From: CAZIPZ01 sp964541075
GTDB lineage: Bacteria > Acidobacteriota > Terriglobia > 20CM-2-55-15
Length of the DNA: 18,764 nt
NCBI GenBank assembly: GCA_964541075.1
Contig: CAZIPZ010000067.1
Location: 1-18,764 of the forward strand
Reading direction: 5' to 3'
Under the pieces are notes generated by a model. That model was not told where the DNA came from and made no database searches. It worked only from the letters and a program-made list of their open reading frames with translations. Position 1 is the first letter of the stretch. Every line of letters begins with the position of its first letter. Of this stretch, positions 8,525 to 15,272 are shown piece after piece. The translations under genes and the position numbers were made by a program.

Positions 8525-8693
8525 TTACAGTCTCCCGCTGGAGGATGCAGCAAAAGCCGCTGATCCCGCGAAAACAAAGGAAGAAGAATTCTATGAAAAA
8601 GCGCTCGAGAAACTCGGCGGCAGCATCGCGTTCGTGTTGAAACCCAAGAACCTGATGTGGAAGGGCGACAAGAGTGGGGACGATCGGGATTGA
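8502..8693 (+). CDS. Small hypothetical protein (63 residues) between fusion GT and Maf-like gene
   Basis: The product begins MSEFLKGNYSLPLEDAAK and is charged, with an Ala/Lys/Glu-rich probable helix (about residues 15-37) followed by a short hydrophobic stretch SIAFVLKPKNLMW (41-53). It has no cysteine pair, signal peptide or membrane segment. It overlaps the upstream gene by 23 nt and the downstream GTG-started gene by 20 nt, so it bridges the two. A good Shine-Dalgarno (AAGGAAG) precedes it. I do not recognise the family. Its position suggests an accessory to the adjacent Maf-like protein or the fusion enzyme, but nothing in the sequence proves this. It could also be a translated spacer that only couples the two genes. 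Confidence 0.65.
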   Translation: MSEFLKGNYSLPLEDAAKAADPAKTKEEEFYEKALEKLGGSIAFVLKPKNLMWKGDKSGDDRD

Positions 8694-9675
8694 GCTGTCC
8701 GGTCGTCTTGCCGAGGCCACGTTGCGCAAGACGGCGGATTGGGGGCTTCGCAATGCGAAGGCGAATCTCCCCTACATTAAGAAGACGGTTCTCGATCTCG
8801 AGCGAAAATCACCTCAGGACCGGCCGCGCTCTGTCATTGTGTTTGGCGGAGGGCCCAGCCTCCATCGAAAGAATCCTGCGCCCGTACTCTTGCAGCACGG
8901 ATACTCCGGAGAAATTGTCGCTTGCGACGCCGCCCTCGGTTTTTGCCTGCGCAACGGCCTTGTGCCGGACTACGTTGTCACCGTCGATTCACATGCACAT
9001 CGGATCATTCGGTGGTTTGGCGATACGTCATTTGCTTCCCGCCCTGCAGACGATTACTTTGCGCGGCAGGACCTCGACCCGATTCACAAAGACGAAATTC
9101 AGGCGAACGAAATGACGATTCGGCTCGTGAATCAGAATGGAAAGGCGATCAAGGCGATCATTGCCACGAGTGTGGATCTAGGCGTCACGCAGCGTTGCAT
9201 TGAAGCCGGCATGGATTTGTATTGGTGGAATCCTCTATATGACGACTTTGAAAAGCCAGACAGCTACGCGCGGCGAGCCTATGAACTTACCGGCGCTCCG
9301 TGCCTGGTGACAGGTGGCAACGTGGGTTCGTCTGCCTACGTCTTTGCTGACGCCGTGTTGCATCCGCAAAAAGTCGGACTCGTCGGTTTCGATCTGGGCT
9401 ATGCACCCGGAACGCCTCTATTGAACACCCAATACTATTACGAGCTTCGCGAACTGCTGGGCGACCGTGTCGCGGAAGCTTACATTGAAACGTACAATCC
9501 GTACACCGGCGAGACATGGTTCAGCGATCCTACTTACTACTGGTACCGCAAAGCATTTCTCGAGATCGCAGCGGAGACCGCTTGTGAAACCTACAACTGC
9601 ACAGGCGGCGGCATTCTTTTCGGCGATAATGTTCATTTTTGCGACCTCGGTGAGTTTTTGACCAAGCATGGCTAA
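8674..9675 (+). CDS. DUF115 / Maf-like (6-hydroxymethylpterin diphosphokinase MptE-like) protein
   Basis: DUF115 proteins include archaeal MptE and the Maf (motility accessory factor) proteins, which are linked to placing pseudaminic or legionaminic acid on flagellin. The 333-residue protein shows FGGGPSL (57-63), ACDAALGF (83-90) then LVPDYVVTVDSH (96-107), TGGNVGSSAYVFADAVLH (213-230), VGLVGFDLGY (234-243) and a C-terminal NCTGGGILFG (308-317). These are the family's nucleotide-binding landmarks in order. It lacks the large extra domains of full-length Maf proteins and is nearer a minimal DUF115 core. Start GTG 8674 has AAGGG at 8661-8665, 8 nt upstream, and overlaps the small ORF by 20 nt. 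In a NeuABC cluster a CMP-NulO transferase role is the leading hypothesis; a pterin role is less likely here. Confidence 0.82.
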   Translation: MGTIGIELSGRLAEATLRKTADWGLRNAKANLPYIKKTVLDLERKSPQDRPRSVIVFGGGPSLHRKNPAPVLLQHGYSGEIVACDAALGFCLRNGLVPDYVVTVDSHAHRIIRWFGDTSFASRPADDYFARQDLDPIHKDEIQANEMTIRLVNQNGKAIKAIIATSVDLGVTQRCIEAGMDLYWWNPLYDDFEKPDSYARRAYELTGAPCLVTGGNVGSSAYVFADAVLHPQKVGLVGFDLGYAPGTPLLNTQYYYELRELLGDRVAEAYIETYNPYTGETWFSDPTYYWYRKAFLEIAAETACETYNCTGGGILFGDNVHFCDLGEFLTKHG

Positions 9676-11248
9676 GGTTCTCTTCATCAATCCCATTGTT
9701 CGTGAGGAAGGCCCGCCGGAACACGTTCCTTACGGCATGGCGCTGCTCGCCGCCATCATCGATAAGCGCGGCCACCAGTGCCAGATCTTTGATGCAAACG
9801 CGTGGAGGCCGTCCGACAGCGTCCTGAAAGATGTACTGCAGGCCGATAATTGGGACGTCATCGGCGTGGGCGGAATCACGACGACTTATGGCTATACGAA
9901 AAAGGTGTTTCGCATGGCTCGTGAGTTGTCTCCGCGAGCGTTGCTCGTGGCGGGTGGAGGAATGCTCACGAGCATGCCTCACGACATTATGCGGTTCATT
10001 CCTCAAATAGACGTGGGGGTCGTGGGCGAAGGCTTCGAAACATTTCCTGAAGTTCTCGAGAAAGTCGATTCTGGAGCTGCGGACTGGATGAACGTTCTTG
10101 GGATCGTCTGGCGCGACGGGGCCGGCAGGTCTCATCTGAATGGTCCGCGAGCCTTGCTTGAGGATCTGGATTCTTTGCCGTTTCCCGCCTGGGAAATGTT
10201 TCCACTCGACATTTATTTCAAGAACAGCATGGCACTGTATAGCGAGGAAGGCATGCAGGCGCGGCGGCGCCTGGACATCAACGCCAGCTATGGATGTTCG
10301 TTGATTTGCCGGTTCTGTTTTCACCTCGGAATATCCGGCGACATGGAGGAAATCTTTCGTCACGACGGAGAGCGCGACGTGGCGTTCACATACCGGCGCA
10401 ACATCCGGTGGCACAGTCCCGAATACGTCGTGAAACTGGCCAAATATGCGCGTGACCGGTTTGGCGTCGATTTCATCGGATTTCTGGATGAAAACCTGAT
10501 GACCATGAATGCCTTCACACGATGGAAGTGGATGCCCGAAATTTGTGATCTTTGGATTAAGGAAGGTCTGCAGCCGCAATGCATCCGGGATGGAGTCGAG
10601 CACAACCCGGATACCTGCAAGGGCGTGCATTGGAGCGGCACAAGTCACGCGTCGCTGGTGAAGCCTGAGGTCCTCAAGAAGATGCGCGAGGCCGGCTGCA
10701 GCCACTTGATCTATGGGCTGGAATCGTTTTCGGATCGCATCCTGAAGAATCTCGGAAAGGGAACCACCGCACGGGCGAACGAGCGCGCGATTCGCATCAC
10801 GTTGGACGCAGGCATCCGGCCGATACCGAATCAGATTATCGGTTTTCCCGACGATTTCTTTGACAGCCTTCGCGACAGCGTTCGCGCGTGGGATCGCATG
10901 GGCGTGATGGTATACCCCTTTTTTGCGACGCCCTACCCCGGCTCCGAATGGTATTTCCGTTACAAGGATCGCATTGTGGAGCAGTATGACGGCGACCTTG
11001 AGGCGTTCCTTCTCGACCTTGGCGACGCAACGAAAATCACTGCCGTCATCTCCGAAAACTTCAATGCCGTGGAATTGCTGGGTCTCCGCGAATTGATGGT
11101 GAAGCGCGACTTGAAACGAATAGCCCAGTATGAAAAGACTTGGCGCGCCGCTCATGGTGATCCGAAGCTTCCGGATTTCGTGGAGGAGGCCAAAAGGGGC
11201 GGCCCCGACCACCTCAAGACTCTGGCGCTGAACGCTGTTACGCGGTGA
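9668..11248 (+). CDS. Radical SAM protein with N-terminal B12-binding-like domain
   Basis: The 526-residue protein has an N-terminal cobalamin-binding-type Rossmann domain (about 1-135): VLFINP (4-9), PYGMALLAAII (21-31), WDVIGVGGITT (62-72) and VVGEGFETFPEVL (118-130). The radical SAM core follows, with CSLICRFC (Cys210, Cys214, Cys217), the CxxxCxxC ligand set of the 4Fe-4S cluster. Later strands include IYGLESFSDRILKNLGKG and IIGFPDDFFDS. The base-off His motif (DxHxxG) is absent from the B12-like domain, so cobalamin may bind base-on or not at all. Family members methylate unactivated carbons or do other radical rearrangements, so a sugar or lipid modification is possible; the substrate is unknown. 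It overlaps the Maf-like gene by 8 nt. Confidence 0.87.
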   Translation: MAKVLFINPIVREEGPPEHVPYGMALLAAIIDKRGHQCQIFDANAWRPSDSVLKDVLQADNWDVIGVGGITTTYGYTKKVFRMARELSPRALLVAGGGMLTSMPHDIMRFIPQIDVGVVGEGFETFPEVLEKVDSGAADWMNVLGIVWRDGAGRSHLNGPRALLEDLDSLPFPAWEMFPLDIYFKNSMALYSEEGMQARRRLDINASYGCSLICRFCFHLGISGDMEEIFRHDGERDVAFTYRRNIRWHSPEYVVKLAKYARDRFGVDFIGFLDENLMTMNAFTRWKWMPEICDLWIKEGLQPQCIRDGVEHNPDTCKGVHWSGTSHASLVKPEVLKKMREAGCSHLIYGLESFSDRILKNLGKGTTARANERAIRITLDAGIRPIPNQIIGFPDDFFDSLRDSVRAWDRMGVMVYPFFATPYPGSEWYFRYKDRIVEQYDGDLEAFLLDLGDATKITAVISENFNAVELLGLRELMVKRDLKRIAQYEKTWRAAHGDPKLPDFVEEAKRGGPDHLKTLALNAVTR

Positions 11249-12207
11249 CGCTAGCGAAGAAGGTCGCCGCAATCCCGCTGGTGCTTGCAGGACGCCTCCT
11301 CGGCCCGCCTCGAACGGTTCGCTCCATCCGTTTCCTGCTCAATCGAATCCCGCTCCCGGAACCTTTTCGAATGCTCCTGATGTGGGGGTTCACCACTCAT
11401 ATGCTTCCCGGCGCCTACACCGAACAAGTGGCGCTGAAAAACGGCGTCCGTATGCAAGTAGGGCTCGAGGACATCGTCAATCGCCGCCTGCTGTACTTCT
11501 CGCAGCAGTTCGACTTTTGCTGGGAGCCCGAAACATCACGCTTCATTTCGGATCTTGTTCAAACCAGGCGCGTCGTCGTTGTCGGCGGAGCACACATTGG
11601 ATATCACGCGGTCCTGATCGCGAAATGGATTGGTTCACGAGGCGAGGTTCACGCATTTGAGCCTGCGCCCGAATTCTTTGAGCGACTGCAGGTGAGCAAG
11701 AGTCTCAATAAGTTTGGAAATCTCCATGGAAATTGCGCCGCGTTAACCGCAGCGAGCGGCTCGGTTCGGTTTCACCTGACGAATGTGGGGTCGTCCGTAT
11801 TCGACATGGATTCCAACAAATCCGCGCCTTCTGTGGACGTAACGGCGTTCGGCCTGGATGACTATCTGCGGGAGCGGGCCGTTTCCAAGGTGGATCTCTT
11901 GCTACTCGATGTGGAAGGCGCGGAGCTAGACGTATTGACGGGTGCACCGGAGTTAATAGACCGTCAACATCCGGATATCATTTTCGAGATCAATCGCGAC
12001 GTGCTGCAAAGCATCGGCGGCCGTGAAGCCGACATCTATGAATTTCTGCGGACTCGCGGATATCGCCTAGCGATTATCAGCGACGACTACAAGGTCAACA
12101 CGTGCGCTCCGCCTCGTCCTGTAGCAGGCGCTGTACGCCTTGTACCTATTGACGAAGGCGGCTCCTTAAGATGGTTCAATGTCTATGCGACCACTCGCGC
12201 CTCGTAA
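11245..12207 (+). CDS. FkbM family methyltransferase
   Basis: FkbM-type enzymes use S-adenosylmethionine to O-methylate hydroxyl groups, often on sugars of surface glycans. The 320-residue protein contains a motif I-like VVVGGAHIGYHAVLIA (111-126), VHAFEPAPEFFERL (135-148), the hallmark DLLLLDVEGAELDVL (217-231) and IIFEIN (245-250). Motif I is slightly unusual: the common D-x-G-A-N is G-G-A-H. An about 95-residue basic and hydrophobic N-terminal region precedes the core, with no convincing membrane helix. The start is GTG 11245, overlapping the radical SAM stop as GTGA. The methyl acceptor cannot be inferred. Confidence 0.87.
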   Translation: MTLAKKVAAIPLVLAGRLLGPPRTVRSIRFLLNRIPLPEPFRMLLMWGFTTHMLPGAYTEQVALKNGVRMQVGLEDIVNRRLLYFSQQFDFCWEPETSRFISDLVQTRRVVVVGGAHIGYHAVLIAKWIGSRGEVHAFEPAPEFFERLQVSKSLNKFGNLHGNCAALTAASGSVRFHLTNVGSSVFDMDSNKSAPSVDVTAFGLDDYLRERAVSKVDLLLLDVEGAELDVLTGAPELIDRQHPDIIFEINRDVLQSIGGREADIYEFLRTRGYRLAIISDDYKVNTCAPPRPVAGAVRLVPIDEGGSLRWFNVYATTRAS

Positions 12208-13447
12208 GACGCGCATCGGCTTGTATATGTTTACACCGATGCTCGGTGGTGCGGAACTGTACTTCAAGCAGTTGCTTTGGGAACTTCCGCGCGCCCGGTA
12301 CGATGTCACTTTATTTGTCGAGTCCTGGCCCGAGTTCGCTGAATTTCTGGAACTGGCGAAATGCCGCGACGTCCGCATCCGCTACGTCAAAGTGCTTGAA
12401 CCGGTCGGACACATTTCCTCGAAGGGAACGCCCGCCGCTCCGAGCCTGCTGCGTCGAGTAGCGATTCTCGCGCTCAAATGGCTCTTGGTTCCGCTGAACG
12501 TGGCGCGCCTGTACGCGGCGTTCCGCAAGAATCCGGTGGATATTCTCCATATCAATAATGGCGGCTATCCCGGCGCTCAAACCGCATTGCTGGCCGCGGT
12601 CGCGGCAAGAATGGCAGGCTGCGGTCATCGTGTCATGACCGTTTGCAACGTTCCTGTTCCACCAATGTTTCCGAAGCCGCTCGAACGTGGGTTGGATAAT
12701 GTTGTCCGTGGGAGCCTCGATAAAGTCGTTGTTCCATCCTCGTTGGTTGCGCAGAGTATGGAAAGACTTCGCGGCTACAGACCTGAACAGTTTGACATCA
12801 TCAAGTATGCAACGTCAGACCCGACCGCGAATGTAAACGGCAGTGAGCGAACGGTTGGCGGAGTTCTGCTCGGGATGGTGGCGAGTTTCCTGCCGCACAA
12901 AGGACATCGATACATCATCGAGGCCATGTCGCAACTGGCCAAGGAATTTCCGAATGTCTCTCTCGTGCTCATCGGCGACGGCCCTACACGTCCATCTATG
13001 GAAAAGCTCGCGGCAGATTTCGGCGTCTCGGATCGCATCCGTTTCACGGGCTTTTGCTCGCTTCCTGAAACCCACAGATGGATGAATCAGTTTGATATCG
13101 CCGTGCACTCGTCGGACATGGAAGGCATGCCTTACGTCATCATCGATGCCATGGGACTCGGAAAGCCCATAGCGGCGTCCGCCGTTGGGGGAGTGCCGGA
13201 TCAGATCGTCGATGGCCAAAACGGATTTCTTCTTCCCCCAGGGAACGTGTCGGCTCTCACGCAAGCTCTCCGCGCATTGATCGCTGATCCGGAGTTGCGT
13301 CAAAGAATGGGCGCAGCCTCCCGCAAGCGATACGAAGGCTGTTTTGCCCTTCCCGCGATGATTTCCAATCACGACCGGCTTTATCAATCGCTGCTGGAGC
13401 CTGAAGCGAGCAACACGCACCCGGTCGAAGGCGCTCGGAAGCTATAA
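12179..13447 (+). CDS. GT4-family glycosyltransferase
   Basis: The 422-residue GT-B protein is a retaining glycosyltransferase of the GT4 type. It has an N-terminal acceptor-side TPMLGGAELYFKQLL (19-33), IIKYATSD (207-214) at the domain junction, GMVASFLPHKGH (232-243), VLIGDGP (263-269), RIRFTGF (286-292) and the donor-site EGMPYVIIDAMGLGKP (315-330). In the E-x7-E motif the second acidic residue is Asp323 rather than Glu. It should act at the cytoplasmic face on a lipid-linked or polymeric acceptor; the sugar is unknown. ATG 12179 overlaps the FkbM gene by 29 nt, and an in-frame ATG at 12185 is an alternative start with no better ribosome binding site. It ends the long chain of overlapping genes, before the main gap. 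Confidence 0.9.
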   Translation: MSMRPLAPRKTRIGLYMFTPMLGGAELYFKQLLWELPRARYDVTLFVESWPEFAEFLELAKCRDVRIRYVKVLEPVGHISSKGTPAAPSLLRRVAILALKWLLVPLNVARLYAAFRKNPVDILHINNGGYPGAQTALLAAVAARMAGCGHRVMTVCNVPVPPMFPKPLERGLDNVVRGSLDKVVVPSSLVAQSMERLRGYRPEQFDIIKYATSDPTANVNGSERTVGGVLLGMVASFLPHKGHRYIIEAMSQLAKEFPNVSLVLIGDGPTRPSMEKLAADFGVSDRIRFTGFCSLPETHRWMNQFDIAVHSSDMEGMPYVIIDAMGLGKPIAASAVGGVPDQIVDGQNGFLLPPGNVSALTQALRALIADPELRQRMGAASRKRYEGCFALPAMISNHDRLYQSLLEPEASNTHPVEGARKL

Positions 13448-13471
13448 GTGGTCACAGAGTTCGCGAACCAC
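13448..13471 (+). promoter_or_regulatory. Palindromic element directly after the GT4 stop
   Basis: A perfect 10-nt palindrome GTTCGCGAAC lies at 13459-13468. The outer arms GTGGT (13448-13452) and ACCAC (13467-13471) could pair instead around a 14-nt loop. No T-run follows, so it does not look like an intrinsic terminator. It could be an operator, an mRNA 3'-end hairpin or chance. Confidence 0.3.
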
Positions 13472-13492
13472 ACGTCACGAGAGGAGATTTTG

Positions 13493-13546
13493 ATGGCGGC
13501 ATGGTTTACGAATTTTGGAAAAAGCGTTAGCCCTTCCGGCCGCTGA
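13493..13546 (+). CDS. Possible leader peptide or frame-interrupted small ORF
   Basis: ATG 13493 is preceded by AGGAG (13482-13486) with a 6-nt spacer, the best ribosome binding site in the window. The zero frame gives only 17 residues, MAAWFTNFGKSVSPSGR. At the A5 run (13519-13523) the frame that skips one base continues as ALALPAAEKD then RRLLEAAKKD, stopping at TGA 13584-13586. The joined product would be 30 residues with a charged helical tail. This could be a decayed small gene, a sequencing error in the A-run or a true short leader peptide. I do not recognise it. Confidence 0.3.
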   Translation: MAAWFTNFGKSVSPSGR

Positions 13547-13582
13547 AAAGGATCGTCGTCTTCTGGAAGCTGCGAAAAAGGA

Positions 13583-13613
13583 TTGACCTCATCCGAAAGA
13601 GCTGTTGTATCAC
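13583..13613 (+). promoter_or_regulatory. Weak sigma70-like promoter candidate before the lyase gene
   Basis: TTGACC (13583-13588) matches five of six -35 bases. The best -10-like hexamer is TATCAC at 13608-13613 with a long 19-nt spacer; at 17 nt the hexamer is TGTATC. Its place in the only sizeable gap makes it worth noting, but the match is poor. Confidence 0.15.
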
Positions 13614-13628
13614 CCACCTTTTCGCCTC

Positions 13629-13633
13629 GGGGA
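13629..13633 (+). promoter_or_regulatory. Ribosome binding site deciding the heparinase start
   Basis: GGGGA lies 7 nt before ATG 13641. This favours that ATG over the in-frame TTG at 13605, which has no comparable upstream sequence. Confidence 0.45.
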
Positions 13634-13640
13634 TTTTCCT

Positions 13641-15272
13641 ATGTTCGACCCAACGAAAGAATCCCTGAACCTAATCCAATACTGTGCGGTTCATCGGAAA
13701 TGGTCCACGCTCTTATCCGTAGGGGCGCACCTAGTTTCCACTTTAGCTAGAGGGTTTCAAGCAAGTCCGAACCGATATCCCGCATCCGTGAAAGCAGCTT
13801 TTAACAGCATTCGAACTTCGAATCACTCCGCCGTTTCCGTGGAGGCACGGGACCGTCCCGCTCACGCTCCGGATTGGCTTCGGAGTTATGACGACATCGA
13901 GCAGACATTTGCGATCCACCGATGGAACTGGCTGCAAAAGGAATCTAACAAAGCCCATGGTCTTGACCTGATGCGCGACTGGATCCGGACTATGTCGTCG
14001 CCGCGAAGCGGTCCCGCATGGAGCAGTTACACGACTGGTGAAAGAATCTGCAATGCCGTTCGTTTTCTTGATGCCGACTTGCCGGCGGACATCGCGGTTG
14101 CGATACGCGGTATGGCGGAATTTCTGAGCGGCCACATTGAATACAATGGTCCGTACGCCACGGGCAATCACGTTATCAATAACGCGCGGGCATTGTATTT
14201 GGCGGGTCAATCTCTCCAACGCCCGGATTTTGCGGAGCTGGGTTTAGCCGTCTTCAAAAACGATCTTTCGCCGCTGATTTCACCGGATGGATTTCTCCGT
14301 GAGGGATCGAGTCACTATCATTTTTTGCTCACCCGCTGGATGCTCGATGTACTTTGGATGGCGGACAAGACCCATGACCATCGCGCACATGAAATCGTGG
14401 CGCCGGCTGCCCGGCTTTTACTCGAACGGTGCTGGTTCTTCCTTGTGCGCAAGGCGGCCACGCATGAGTGGTCCATGCCTCGGATCGGCGATGTTTCGCC
14501 CGATTGTTCATTGCAGGATTTGATCAACCTTCCCATGACGGACGCGGCGCTGCGAGTGCGTCCGCCGGAAGACGGAGAGCAACCCCAGCGGCGGTTTCAA
14601 TCCTTTCCAGCAAGCGGATGGCACCGGCTGGACTGCGGTCCATTGACGATCTTTTGGCATATCGAGCCAGGCGGCTCTCCGCGGTTCGCTTCGCATGGGC
14701 ACTGCGACACAGGGTCTTTTTGCCTCTATTGGAAAGGCGCCGAGGTGATTGTCGATCCCGGACGACTGAACTATAAACAGGACGATCCTCGCGGCGTTTC
14801 CGGCATTTCTGCTCGATCCCACAACAGCGTCGTAGTCGATGGTTTCGAACCCTTTGTGTACTGGCGGTGGACGCGGTATCCGGAGGCCTACCGCACCCGG
14901 AATATTGAGATTCACTCCAGTGACGAGCCTGATGGGTTCATATTCACCATTCGCCACGATGGCTTTTCCCGGATCATGGAAGATCCGATCGTTTTTACGC
15001 GGACTTTTACGATTTCCACAGATGAGTTGCTGATTGACGATAAATTTGAAGGCGCTCGCCGCTATCGACCTCATGAAATCCAAACGTTCTTTCACTGGGC
15101 GCCGGGCTCAGATGCTCTACGTGCGAGGTTTTCTGTGGATCACGGATCATCAACCGAGAGCGGATACATCTTCCCGGACTACGGTCAGATGGTCGAGGCT
15201 CCGGTCACGGTTTGCTCCGTCGAAGCCTTGTTGCCTCACGCCGCGCGGTACAGATTGCCACTAGCAACATGA
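13641..15272 (+). CDS. Heparinase II/III family protein (putative polysaccharide lyase)
   Basis: The 543-residue protein has an alpha-helical N-terminal half with GNHVINNARALYLAG and REGSSHYHFLLTRWMLDV, typical of the alpha/alpha-toroid of heparinase II/III-like lyases. A C-terminal beta-rich domain carries the signature SHGHCDTGSFCLYWKG (His352, His354, Asp356), EVIVDPGRLNY and ARSHNSVVVDG (391-401). Relatives cleave uronic acid-containing polysaccharides by beta-elimination and are often found in exopolysaccharide loci, where they may trim or edit the polymer. The N-terminus shows no clear signal peptide, so the site of action is uncertain. ATG 13641 was chosen for its GGGGA; TTG 13605 would add 12 residues. 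It ends with ATGA overlap into the epimerase gene. Substrate not determinable. Confidence 0.87.
   Translation: MFDPTKESLNLIQYCAVHRKWSTLLSVGAHLVSTLARGFQASPNRYPASVKAAFNSIRTSNHSAVSVEARDRPAHAPDWLRSYDDIEQTFAIHRWNWLQKESNKAHGLDLMRDWIRTMSSPRSGPAWSSYTTGERICNAVRFLDADLPADIAVAIRGMAEFLSGHIEYNGPYATGNHVINNARALYLAGQSLQRPDFAELGLAVFKNDLSPLISPDGFLREGSSHYHFLLTRWMLDVLWMADKTHDHRAHEIVAPAARLLLERCWFFLVRKAATHEWSMPRIGDVSPDCSLQDLINLPMTDAALRVRPPEDGEQPQRRFQSFPASGWHRLDCGPLTIFWHIEPGGSPRFASHGHCDTGSFCLYWKGAEVIVDPGRLNYKQDDPRGVSGISARSHNSVVVDGFEPFVYWRWTRYPEAYRTRNIEIHSSDEPDGFIFTIRHDGFSRIMEDPIVFTRTFTISTDELLIDDKFEGARRYRPHEIQTFFHWAPGSDALRARFSVDHGSSTESGYIFPDYGQMVEAPVTVCSVEALLPHAARYRLPLAT

Noticed and set aside
9530..11272. A 580-residue open frame on the minus strand opposite the radical SAM gene
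   Set aside because: The plus strand encodes a protein with a CxxxCxxC cluster and clear domain order, while the minus product has no recognisable motifs and is rich in His/Arg typical of antisense reading. It is a shadow.
15212..15268. Upstream start of the epimerase inside the lyase gene
   Set aside because: The NAD-binding motif begins right after ATG 15269, which also makes an ATGA overlap; the extra 19 residues have no role.
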